A stretch of 64,000 nucleotides of DNA. It comes from Saccoglossus kowalevskii. Taxonomy: Eukaryota > Hemichordata > Enteropneusta > Harrimaniidae. The notes below the pieces were generated by a model. The model saw only the letters and a program-made list of their open reading frames with translations. It had not been told where the DNA came from and searched no databases. Within the stretch, counting starts at the first letter, position 1. Every line of letters starts with the position of its first letter. The position numbers were made by a program, and so were the translations under genes. The stretch lies in NCBI RefSeq assembly GCF_000003605.2, contig NW_003149765.1, positions 124,955 to 188,954 of the forward strand, in the 5' to 3' direction. Positions 22,125 to 33,900 of this stretch are shown here, piece by piece.

Positions 22125-24707
22125 ACATGGGTGTAAAGTGCAAAAAAAATAAGAAAACGTGGTGTGCGAAAAAACAAAACAAAATAACCAGGTTTTGAAC
22201 GTTTCAATGTGATTCGATACTTACATCCGCGATAGCGGTACAAATATAGCTGATGGCTTTCTTAGAAATTACGAACGCCAATTAGTGAACTGTCATGAAT
22301 TTGTTTTTGCGTATCTGTTAACCGACTTAATTAGCTGATTATTAGCTGAATTGCTGTGTTATGTCTGTCATCGTTTAGGCCTATTTGAAGTTTTGGACGG
22401 AACTTGGCTCAGTGATTTGGAACTAATTACAAGATAATCGTCGCTATTCTGACAGTTTATATTCATAGTTATTAATGTAATGAACGATTAATCAAAAGAT
22501 ATGACGTATTCAGTACTCAGTGTGATTGGCTTTATGATTGAAGGTTACGCCCTAGAGTCTTTGTACGGCTTTGTAATTGGTTAGAGTTTTGAAAATGAAT
22601 AAAGAGAGTTTGAGTTGGTCTTGGGGAGCACAGCACGACAGAGGCAGTAGAGAGAGTGCAGTCCTGGAGAGTCGAGGGCAGTCCTGGAGAGACTTGGGGC
22701 AAGTGTTGACGCAGTCTAAGAGAGTCTTGGGGATTTTTCCCCCAGGGCGTTGTGTTTTATAGAGTGCTCGATTGACCGACTAAGACGAGAGTTGAAACGT
22801 ATTTCGTTGTGTGTGTCTTATTTGACTGTAAAGTATAAGTGACTTTCCCGATCCCGTACCTCAAGGGGACGCGATAGAGAGACGAGACGAGATTCCCCCC
22901 TGACAAGTGTGGAGAACCCGAGAGAAGAGAATTTACCCCTGATAGAACTACAGATATTTCATCTGTACCTTGTTTTTGTGTTTGACAGTACGGAGCTCGT
23001 AGCGGGTTACCACAAATACTATTTTTATTTGCGCAGAATTTGCAGACACACACACACAACTCAACTTCTGAATCATACATTGTGAACAATATTGAAGTAG
23101 ACAGAAAATTAGAAATTTATTTATACAATCGAATTTGACCTAGCTATATAACAAAATATGAAGTCTTTTTGTTTTCGTCACAAAAGCTCAAAAGAAACAC
23201 ACAGAATCACGCCTACCTACTAACACTAATTGGCTGCAATTGTGACCATAACATAGTGACAGTATATCACATCGTTGATTGTATATATTCATGGCAGCGT
23301 TTGTACAGTTTCTCGCACTCCCCCATCATTCAAAGTGGCGCAAAAAACACAGATCAATACAACCCAAATGATTGTCAAGATAAATCCACCGACTGATTTT
23401 AATGAATGCAGTTTGAAGCCTATTTTACATTCACCAAATTTATATTCGGCAACACTAGTTGTCTACAATTGCAGCCGCTGGTCTATAGACAGAGGTTGAT
23501 AACTCCTGAAAAACAGCCGATAGCATGAATGCAATTCAAAAAGAACTATTCTTCAGCACTTTTGTGTAAGTGAGACATAACATCTTTACAAAATGAGTTC
23601 AATAACCGTACAGCCGAACCTTTGAGGCATCGTGGACGCGCGTACTGATGTTGTTACCGTGACTACGTAGAGTAAAGTATTGTAAGCCTTTTATAACTCT
23701 GAATTGCTCAGTCTGGACAGAATGCCCTGCCATGAGTAATATATACCACTGTCACGCGAGGTCCTTTTCTTTTCAAAGTAGTGTACTACAGAAAGCGTGT
23801 ACGTTCGAATGACATGCGAACAACAACATCGAATATTCCTTGCCCTAATACAAAGTAACGCCCTAATCATTGCGTACGTGAATCATAAAATGAAATGCAA
23901 TTTACTTGCATTATATTTAAAAAAATAATATTTAATATATTTAAATCGAACCATCAGACGTAAGAGTTCTTTAATTGTTCAATAACTTGATGATGTTATT
24001 GTACGATTTGTGGAAAAACAATCCAAATGATGTATATACAGCCTGTTTAGTAAAGGTGCGAATGTAAGTTTTTACAAACACATGTGATTGCTACACACTT
24101 TATTATTACAGGTTGTCCTCTGAATCGTAAATCATACAATTTCATATTTTGTTTTTACAAATGATTTATGCACTAGATCAATGACAAGCAACACGTGATT
24201 AATACGTATTATCGTTTAGGTAGTAATCATGCATTTTCATAATTTATATTAATTCATTTATATAACTATACATACGCAAATCAGTTACCACAATACAGGC
24301 AGTGTCTGTAATCACAATGAAATGGATTAAGTTACAAGTACACAACAACAACAACAGAAATGAAATACATAAAATAAGTGAATTAATGCAGACTGCCATG
24401 AATTAATGTAAATCTAAAGTCACAAATGTGATGAGTTATTTTTTCACTTTTGCCTTCGCATATGAATACTTCATAGTGTGAATGTGAATATTTTTGGTTC
24501 ACACATATCAGCAAGGATTTCTGGGAAGCATAATACAAATCGTCCGTGTGGAAATTCCCAACCAATATTCCTAACCATTATTATTACATTCTAATTAGTT
24601 CTATTACAAAATCGGGCTGACATTTAATAAATAAAAAATAAATTAAATGTATTTCAAAGCAATTATTTGTTTTTAAATTAGAATAAAATAAGATATATGT
24701 CACACAA

Positions 24708-27700
24708 TTATGCATTTGCTGTTGTATCATCTGTTTTTACGTCTATATGAGCATCATCAGTGGATTCACTGCACTCTATGTCTTCCTCCTTTATAAACAT
24801 TTTCATCAGTAAATAACGAACTAGAAGAACATTAACGAGCTACAAAATAAAACAGTTAGAAAGATTCAATTGCAAAAAATATCAATGAAATAAAAGTTTA
24901 CACAGGTTTATTAATTATAGTATTTAGAAACGAAATTCCGACTGCAGGCTTTAAGATATTGTCATGACATTTTACCTGCTTATAATGTAGCACTCGACTT
25001 TCTTCACTTGTGGACAATGCAAGCTGTGGAGTGTAATGTAGGTTGTAAATACGTAATGATGTATTGTTTATGCATCAGATGTTAAATGATTGCAAATCAT
25101 GTAGAATTAGTAATCAAGGTTAAGAAATAATGTAAGATATCATGTACGATAATCAACTTGAGTTGTTAGTATAAATAGTATATTATTATTATCTTATACA
25201 TATATGTCATTACATCAGATAAATTGTGAGTAATTGTCTTGAATACCATAATAATAAAACCAATTCACCTCGATTTCGTCATTTGTCACCACTTCTGTTG
25301 AAGTCGTTTCTTTCTTACTACACTTACAGTATCGCTTGCAAGACGAAACGGACGGTAAAATATTGTATGGCGCTGGAAGTACGGAGGCACGGCTGTAATT
25401 CATCCAAATTTTCGTGCGAAGGAACTTCCACTCAGTGTCGATATTTTCCTAAAAACGGTATAACAAATAATATTACTCATCGCACTATTTGCAAGATTCT
25501 TGCAAATACAATAATCGAATAACAATAATTAATATGTAAAATTTAAAGATACTCACTCTCAGCTGTGAGTACGTGTCAGACATCATGGCAATACATATAT
25601 TAACTAGAACCAACATACATAGAGTACCAAACATTGTAAAAAGTACGAAACCCATTCCTTTGTACATAGGAGAAGCATAAAAACCAGTGATGTTGTAACT
25701 CGGCATTGCACCAAAGTATAACTCATTTCCTTTAAGTTCTTCAGTTGGATCACCGCCAAAAATTGTAATGACCAAGGAAGCTATAGATGATTCCAATCTG
25801 CAAAATAACAGTATTTGACAGTAAATTCATTTCAACACGTTGCTGTTGGAAACATTGAGCTCAATTAATCGACATGTCACGCTTATCTGAAGTAAAGAAA
25901 TTGTGCTTCTTAATCTACGACCCATTTTATTTCACCAGTGACACGTCTATAAATGTTTTCAGTATTTTAGTATCCGAGAATAATCGTTCGAAAATCAACT
26001 GGACATGCATTGCACAGAAATAAACGATATACGAACGTTTTCCTGTGCGTTATAAAGTAGTATACAAAGCGTATACCTGCACAACCAATCAGAAAACACC
26101 ATTCCAGCGTAGAACGTCATTGTATAATCAAACATACGTATATATATATACTCATATTAGCTGCTGACATAGAAAGTAAAGTAAGCAAACAACACCGAAA
26201 AAACGGCAAGGTAAATACTACGCCAAATCAAAGTAAACACATACTACATGCGTGACTCGAAACGGCGCTCGCGTAGGCACCTAATGACGTGACGCTAGGC
26301 GATTGGGTGCCGTACGCGAGCGCTGGTTTGAGTTAGTAGTATTCACCGTGCCGTTTATTCTGTATATATACTCACTCGTTAAACACATTTCCTTCAACAC
26401 CTTCATACAGGTAGTAGAACCCAAATGCGAACGATAAAACAACGTATACGAAGATCACGAGAAATTTTATTACGTCCCCTTTCATTGCAGTAAACAACAG
26501 TAACATGGAACCGAGGTAATTGGTAAGGTAGACATGTTCCAAGAATCGCAGACAAGCTAGTGTCAGAGTGAGAGCTGTCCAAGTGATCCAAAAGACTTGT
26601 AGTGCATCATCAATTTCAATTTCTTCCAAACTGTTTAGTAGCCTCAGTGTAATGTCCCAACCAAACGATAAAAATATCATCAGATCTATATAATTCCAAA
26701 AGTTTGTAACATACATTTTAAAACCATTGCTTTTCATTTCCACTACCTCTGCCCAAATAAATGCCATGTCGTATATTAAAAGAAACATGAGTAGAAACAT
26801 TAGCACGCCAGTTAATGGATAATTTGGGTTTGGGGCTAAGTGCACGTTCAACGTAATAACAAGACAAAGAAATAGTAAGTATGACGTCATTTTGGTGAAA
26901 TATTTAGCTTTGGGATTATCAATAATTTTCGCCAATGTGCAGTCTGGTGCTATGATGTACGCTAACGATAACACGGGCAGCAGCACCACATACATTAAAA
27001 GACAATAAGCAGCGTAGAGTAGCGACCACGAAAAGCTGTCTGCTTGTTTTTCTCTCCAAGATGGTTGACCGTAATTCCATATTTTCTTCATAATCTTCTG
27101 GGTTTTGTAATGCGCAACGAACTGTGGAACACATAATAATTGGTTGAGTTAGGGATGGCGTTGGGGTAATCACGTAGTGCAATTAAATGTATTATTTTAA
27201 ATATTAATATTATATTAATTATAATTTTATATTAAATTGCTTCAAAAGTAATTAATTGGCCAATGAATGTAAATGACCTTTTCGAATTACGTACTATATC
27301 AGAAAATAAAAATGCATTCATTAATTTTCAAGATGATTATCCTCTTTTACAACAACCTCACAAGCGTTTTGTTAGACTAACCTCTTTATTGTAGCACTCT
27401 ATTGCTCTATTGATAATGCTCCCTGTGTCTGGAAGTGTAGTTTCCATGGCATCAATATCATTTCCAGTCAAAAGCATGCAGACTTCTTTCATGTCTTCGC
27501 AGCACTCCAGCCATTCCAAAGAATACTGGAAAACCTTTTCCCTCATCTCCTCATAGTGTTCCTATTATATGGCGAGGAATTGTGTTAGATATTGGCTATG
27601 TGCTGCAGATTGGTCATATAATCACTGATGCAAATATATATTTTTACAAATATTATCCTAGAGTTATGTCACCAATTAATAGCTTTGTTTCATTTATTCA

Positions 27701-28502
27701 ATTCACGAGTATTTACTATTTCTTACGTCTGTCACGCCTTGAATGTCATTTGCAAGATCCATAGAAGTCATAAGTGGGTCACTGTTAGCTGCGCTCAGGT
27801 AGGCAGGTGATGTTAAAGCTTTATATGTTTCGAGCATGTTATCATGTCCCAATATACTTCTTTGCTCTACAAAAGATGAGATAATTACGCTCATGAAATA
27901 TGGAATTGGGAAATGACTAATTTTTGAGTATAGAATAAATTGCGTTCGCGTTTTGTGTACACTTACTCTGGAATTTTGGTGGCCTTGTGATTGGCGTGGC
28001 TCCTTTGTTTAGTAGCAGATTGATCATGTGATAATCGTCATTTTTTGCCGCTATTTGCAATGCCGTTATTGGTTGTTTTTTTCTTAGACCTGCGCAGTTG
28101 ATGTTGAGCTCGTCATTCTGTAAAAGCGTTGACAAGTATATTACTACAATATGTGTAAATATATACTTTATATCTGATTTGTACTTAAAGGCCGGTGGCC
28201 TATGTACTTGAATAAACTTATTATTACTATTATTATTAGTATGAAAATAATATATGATGAAGATTACTTCATTTCACTTCATGAAGATTACGCAATTCAG
28301 GCTATTCATACTGATTTGTAACAAAGCACTAACCATGGAATATGTTTTTATTTACCTCCAGAAGTAATGCAACTGCATCTGTATCCCCGCGTTCAACAGC
28401 TGATAGAAATTCAGTCTCATTGTTTGTTAAATCTTCATTAGATCTGTCCTGCGTAAAATAGTTCCATTCGGCTCTGGTCAACTGACGACGTATTTTGGCC
28501 AT
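24708..28502 (-). CDS. TRPC-like cation channel, gene B (9 exons, about 654 aa)
   Basis: Predicted TRPC-family membrane cation channel. Exons in reading order: 28356-28502, 27967-28117, 27727-27866, 27382-27561, 26376-27121, 25557-25797, 25269-25448, 24976-25023, 24708-24839. All have GT-AG borders, the frame closes at TAA, and phases are as in gene A. Residues 1-100 hold the start [16 protein letters not shown] and about two ankyrin repeats. TRP_2 follows ([20 protein letters not shown], then [13 protein letters not shown]). S1-S5 lie in exon 5, beginning [15 protein letters not shown]. The pore and S6 are in exon 6 ([29 protein letters not shown]), with an NIT sequon in the outer pore loop. 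The TRP box keeps the classic EWKF ([11 protein letters not shown]), followed by [10 protein letters not shown]. The tail is short and acidic, after LVNVLLVRYLLMK. Intron 6 begins like that of gene E for about 20 bases, pointing to a recent B/E duplication. ATTAAA lies 80 nt past the stop. Confidence 0.92.
26201..26360. mobile_element. MITE-like inverted-repeat element in gene B intron 5
   Basis: Ends pair as AAACGGCAAGGTAAATACTA (left) with the reverse complement of AATAAACGGCACGGTGAATA (right). An inner pair, GGCGCTCGCGTAGGCACC with AGCGCTCGCGTACGGCACC, is separated by a short loop with TGACG. The outer right end lies only about 15 bp inside the intron from the exon 5 splice donor (26370-26375). 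It is GC-richer than its surroundings. Confidence 0.75.
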
Positions 28503-28742
28503 GAGTTCTTGTACAGATATAATCCTAACTCCTTGACGGTGTTAGTCGCAGCCGTGCTCCCTTCTATATACAGCAACTGTGTTCATGTAACGTATTATCA
28601 CAATCGTCCATGAATCACGTACATAGTTATGACTTACAATCGGGTCACAAAGCAGCTGCTAGCGTAACAATTGAATGTGTTGAATAGTTAGTTGAACACA
28701 GGGTTTAATTTTTCTGCAGGTTCCGACAGGTCAGTCTGGTCA

Positions 28743-28830
28743 CATTAGCTGTCAATCAAGAATGATAGACAGACGGTACAATGTGTGAGTAAAATTGAAA
28801 TAAGTTAATAGTACCGTGCATTTTATTTTG
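28743..28830 (-). promoter_or_regulatory. Conserved upstream block of gene B
   Basis: On the + strand: ACATTAGCTGTCAATCA, GAATGATAGACAGAC, AATGTGTGAGTAAAATTGAA. Related blocks lie upstream of E (60366-60432) and more weakly D (52295-52352), and alone at 42741-42895. It is about 240 bp upstream of the B start codon. This is a possible promoter element or 5' untranslated sequence; the role is inferred. Confidence 0.4.
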
Positions 28831-30227
28831 ATCCCTACTCTACTCTATCTTCAGCAATGTATATTTATAGATGTTTTTTTTAAAAAAAATATTGTTATTG
28901 ACATTTGTTACATCACACTCTACATTACATAAATAACGACAATCAACCGATACGTTCATTCATATAATTCCACTGATCATAATCGTGAAAACACCATGGC
29001 CGATTGTCCATATTTAGTGCATACAACTTCCATCATGTATCATATATACTGTATGGACATTCATCATGTATATTGTAATCTCAGTTTTTCGATATAATAA
29101 ACAAAAATGATGTTTCCCGGGTGATAATTCTCACCGGACATATATTCCCAAACACATACACCCCCATCTCACCTCACATACACATAAATCACACACAAGT
29201 AAACACATGCTGAACGTACCTCCTCATTTGTTTACCGTACAAAACCATGCTCATTATAAAGGCATACGTACCTCATCTGTTAATTGTTAAGCTTTTAGCT
29301 TCCAAGTGTTTGATTGTGTGCTGATTTACGCGTGTACACATACAGTCACGTGTTGTGATACAACAATACGTCGATGACGCGATCACACAACATACGGAAT
29401 TAACATATCAATACCCGCACTTAATGCGCAGCTGCTCTGACCTTTCATATTAATATATCACTTGGTGCAGCATATTTAGTGTAATCAGTATGTATATGAA
29501 AGGTCCGATATATTTTCTTTAGAACCATTTTTTACAACAGATCAAATTCTCTGAAGCCCGACAATGACATTATTTGGTCGTCGCTTTTGTTACCGATACA
29601 CATCTGATATTAACTAGACAGTACATATAAAGATACAATACATGTAAAGGTACAATATAAAGACCCTACTGTTTTTCAATTTCATAGTTCCGATATGACA
29701 TGCATTTGTGAAAATGAAAAGTGTGGAATGTTTTAAAACATGTAATATTTAACATATTTGTAGGTCACAACGTTTGCAGTGCTACATTGATATTAAACAA
29801 TAATGAATAATAATAATGAAATAAGTCATACAACAAAAAATACTGACAAAGTAAATGTTTCATTGAAATGACTGCAATATTTATACTATCAATACTTAAA
29901 TGATGAAGGTATATACACGCGATTACAATAAGCATAGTGGGAAGATCGAAGTATAAGTACAATGCCCACAGTCTAAATTTAAAGTAAAATTATAATGATA
30001 GTCTGATACTACTAATACTACTGATAATCATCATGTGATGTTTGCGGCTGCGTCGTTTAATAATCAAGCATCCTTTTATTTGCATACTCATTCTGTAAGT
30101 CTGATTTCTATTTATATCTGGTCCCGCTAGCAAAACAACTTTTTCTGGGTACTGTGTAGTGCAATGCTACCCGGCATGCGAGCAAATTTGCAACTATCTC
30201 ACACAATCGCTTGAAATATCCCTTGCA

Positions 30228-30520
30228 AGCATAGTCTATAATGATAGTACAAAAAATGCGCCCTCAGCGTTCATATTCATTCGTTTTTTGCACTTTATCG
30301 TCGGAACTGGCTGACAATTGATTCTTTATCTATACATTATTATACAATTATACCCTTGAACACCTTGAACAAGACGTAAATAATACATTTTAATGCGATT
30401 AAAACCAAAGAATTGGCGCTCTAATTGCTCAAAGACTTTGGCTGCAAAATATTGTTCATGATATTATTGGACAAAAACTGTTCTTGTACTTATGATTGAA
30501 CAAAAACAAATGGTAAAAAG
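30228..30520 (-). repeat. Interspersed repeat copy 2
   Basis: Reverse-oriented copy of the repeat at 21060-21440. Shared blocks include CATTCGTTTTTTGCACTTTA, GGAACTGGCTGACAATTGAT and TACATTTTAATGCGATTAA. Confidence 0.8.
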
Positions 30521-30911
30521 TATAAATAATAGTGATTGCAAACTGTTAAATACAAATAAAAGTATATACTTATGGAACCTTATATAGCAAGATGTACACA
30601 TGTAATCCACAATAAAGCACATACAAACTCACTGACGAAGACCATTATCGTTCCGTAGCTATTTTAATTTGAAGAAATGTACTAAATACGTGTCCCGGAG
30701 TTCACGCATGTACAAATGCAATTATTCAGTTCTATACTGTAAATCAATGATCAAATGATCAGTAAATCGTACAGGTGACAGGACAATTAAGGAGAGAATG
30801 CAGAAAGTGTACACAAATGTTCTTTCTCTATCTATCAATAGTAAGTTCAGCACAGCCGTTATGTGTTTCATATTCATAAAATTCCCCTCCCAAACAAACA
30901 TTCGTACTTAG

Positions 30912-30917
30912 TTTATT
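30912..30917 (-). promoter_or_regulatory. Possible poly(A) signal of gene C
   Basis: AATAAA on the - strand, 64 nt past the gene C stop codon. Confidence 0.4.
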
Positions 30918-30980
30918 GACAAATACAAATCGACGCGATTTAAAAATAAATCTACATTTATCACGGTCATAACATGACTT

Positions 30981-33900
30981 TTAGAAACACGTCACATCCA
31001 TAGGTTCTTTAAGGTCTTCTCCGTTTTCCGGAGGATGGGCTGAATCATGTAACTTCCTCATGATATTCTGGTTCACGATACCTTTCATTATCATATAGCG
31101 AGCACGTAGTACCTTTATTAGCTGTAAAAAAACAAACAGATTATTGATGTAGGTGAGATATATCCAAGTCTAATTACTTCTGATGAACAAACTAAATCTA
31201 GTGTGTCTTAAAACCGACTTTTATTGAAAGTATGCAATGACATTGACTATACATGTCCGGGCACTATATTTGACCTTTCGTGCTCAATAAATCAAAACGC
31301 TAGTTTACTTACCGAACAGAAACAAATATTCTTCTACTTCAGCATCGTATATTAAGCAGTGTTCTTACAATGTAAAAGTAAATGTTTCCTTTCGATAGTT
31401 TCTTTCTATAATGTTGTATACATGTTTTGTCAAAACAAAAATAAAACCCAACTCACCTCCTCATAGAGTAACCCTTTCTTCATCTGCTCTCTGCCTGTTT
31501 TATCATTTGGATCAGTTAACTGCAGATTATCCACATGCATAGAGTTAGATATGCTGAAATGAACAACTTTTACATTAATGTGATATCCATATTTACTAGC
31601 TACTTTTAACATCTCAATGCTCTTACCTCAACGTTAATATCTGTACGCGAGTCAGGTCTATACCTACAGCCACATGTTTTGACAATGGAAATAATACAGG
31701 AGACGGTTGGAATAATGTTATACGGAGCTGGCAATACGGGGGCGTCGACATAACTCAACCATATTTTCGTCCGCATAAACCTATACTCGACCTCAATATT
31801 TTCCTGAAAAAAGTCGACATATACATAAATAATATTCAAATTAAACAAAGAACCACGAGGTTTAAGAAACTTTGTAGTGGTGTCCGTGATGAAATATCTT
31901 TCCAATACCATATCCTACATGATTTAAGTGGATAAGACTTCAACGTGTTTCTGCTGGCATGTTGATACCTGAGAAAAATAGTATCCTTGTCACTGTTAAT
32001 ATATACAATTAGAATATTTAATTTATCAACGTCTTCATATTTAGCGACATTCGTTAAAGTAAAGTATTTCAATAACACCTTTTCTAACTACAGGTGTTAT
32101 CTGTTATTGCTTTGAATGTATCACCCCTGTTTAGTGTTACTTATATTTAAAGCAGTGGAGACGTCACTTGCGCATGCGTCAGATGGCCATAGCGTGTCAT
32201 TATATACAAACAAGCGTCTACCCATGAGCCTTTGCGTTTTTAGCGTGTGTTATTATCGGCGCTTAGGACTCAATTCCCGCGCGTGCGCAGGTGACGAACC
32301 TCCCGCTTTAAACACTAACAAGCGGTGCCCATAGTATTTATTTGTCATCAATCTTTGTTCATTATTTTTAAGGTAACACACCACTAATTTGCTTTCACTT
32401 GGTTGGCTAGTGTTTATCTATGCGCCTATATTGTCTATATTGACAAGACATGAACTGTAGTAGTATATCTACCATGTATACATGGCATACTTACCTTCAT
32501 CCGTGCATAAGTATCAGACATCATGGCGATGCAGATATTTACCAATACTAGCATACATATAGTACCAAACGATGCATATAGTATAAACCCCATTGCTTTG
32601 TACATAGGTCCTGCATCGACTATAGCCCCAGTAACGTTAAAAAGCAGATCGTCAGCTTTCAAATTGTCTGTCGGGTCGCCTCCAAATATCGTGGTAACCA
32701 GAGCAACAAAGGACGAAGCAAATCTACATTTCGATGGGAGTAAACAGTAAAAAACACAAGTCAGTTCCATAATATTAGCCTGTGTGTATAGGTCAAATTA
32801 TTGCATTGAAACGTGTAATTTAAGGAATATTAATATATTAATATCGAACTCGTACTGGAGTATTAGTAAATCTATTGCAATTTGCTGATGTATATAACAG
32901 AAACTGTTATCATTAACTATTTAAGTTACAAGTTATAAACATAATTACTCGCATCGCAGTGTGCATATAACTTCATAAATGTATAGATACATGTTCGTGG
33001 ACATTCAGAAAACAATACAATGCTCTAACAGTTATTTCATTGGTCTCGAAAAATTACATCAGAATTTTAAAATAAGTAAACTATTTTGGTGTTCTGCGTT
33101 TAAAAGAGCGATAATCTTCGCGCCGCTGCTTGCTGAATAGAGACGTACATAACGCGTGTAAAATACATGTTCACATAGAATTCGAACACGCTCTGCGCAA
33201 CGACTAACGCCTTTTAAATACAGTACCTGGAATGTTTGATAGTATGAGGTTATTACAAGGATACCTCAAAGTATGCACAAAGACAGTAAAAAGAGTATCG
33301 AACCACGCACAGCGACTGCGTACTTTGTGCGTGCATACTTTTAGGTATCCTCGTAATTACCTTATTATTATTATACATTTTTTCTTTCCGAGGATACATC
33401 ATAGGAATGCCGAAATGCCAAAAATTTCAGAATAAAATTAGCTTCTTTCTATGGAGTCCAGTTAAACCGTGGTGGTAGCCGTGTTTGTTTTTATTATTAG
33501 AAGGCGCGTTAGCAATTCGCATTTCCTAATATGGTAGGATGAAAATACCCCGTAAAATACCGCACATTTGCGGCACGCTGTAACCTACGGTGACAGATGT
33601 ATAATAATATGTTTTATTTTTCTATTGCAATGTTTCAACTAGGACGTAATAATATTTAAAAACGATAGCAAATACCTGAGTGCTCATTGTTTAGATAAAT
33701 GAAAGACCCGACATGACGGAAATAATGCCCATTGTGAATCGTTCTTATATTTTCTACTTGTTGAAACATATTACTAACTAATTATGGAGATTCGAGTGGC
33801 AATGCATTCTGCATCTATGCCACAATAAAATAGCTCGAAATATGCACATATTTAAATTTTGTTTTTCTTCAGGTATAAATTAAAATAACATACACACATA

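Larger units (their letters stand above)
20723..24707. other. Intergenic region between genes A and B (tail to tail)
   Basis: No gene supported. It holds one copy of an interspersed repeat (21060-21440), a MITE-like element (21992-22124) and a G/A-rich stretch (22590-22940, with repeated GAGAG and CAGTCCTGGAGAG motifs) of unknown origin. The rest is AT-rich with nothing recognised. Confidence 0.5.
28503..30980. other. Intergenic region between genes B and C
   Basis: Upstream flank of B at its left and downstream flank of C at its right. It contains the shared upstream block (28743-28830) and the second copy of the interspersed repeat (30228-30520). No additional gene was recognised. Confidence 0.5.

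Noticed and set aside
22590-22940. G/A-rich stretch with repeated GAGAG and CAGTCCTGGAGAG, possibly part of an old LTR-type element
   Set aside because: No paired end repeat, primer site or coding remains were recognised, so no element is claimed.
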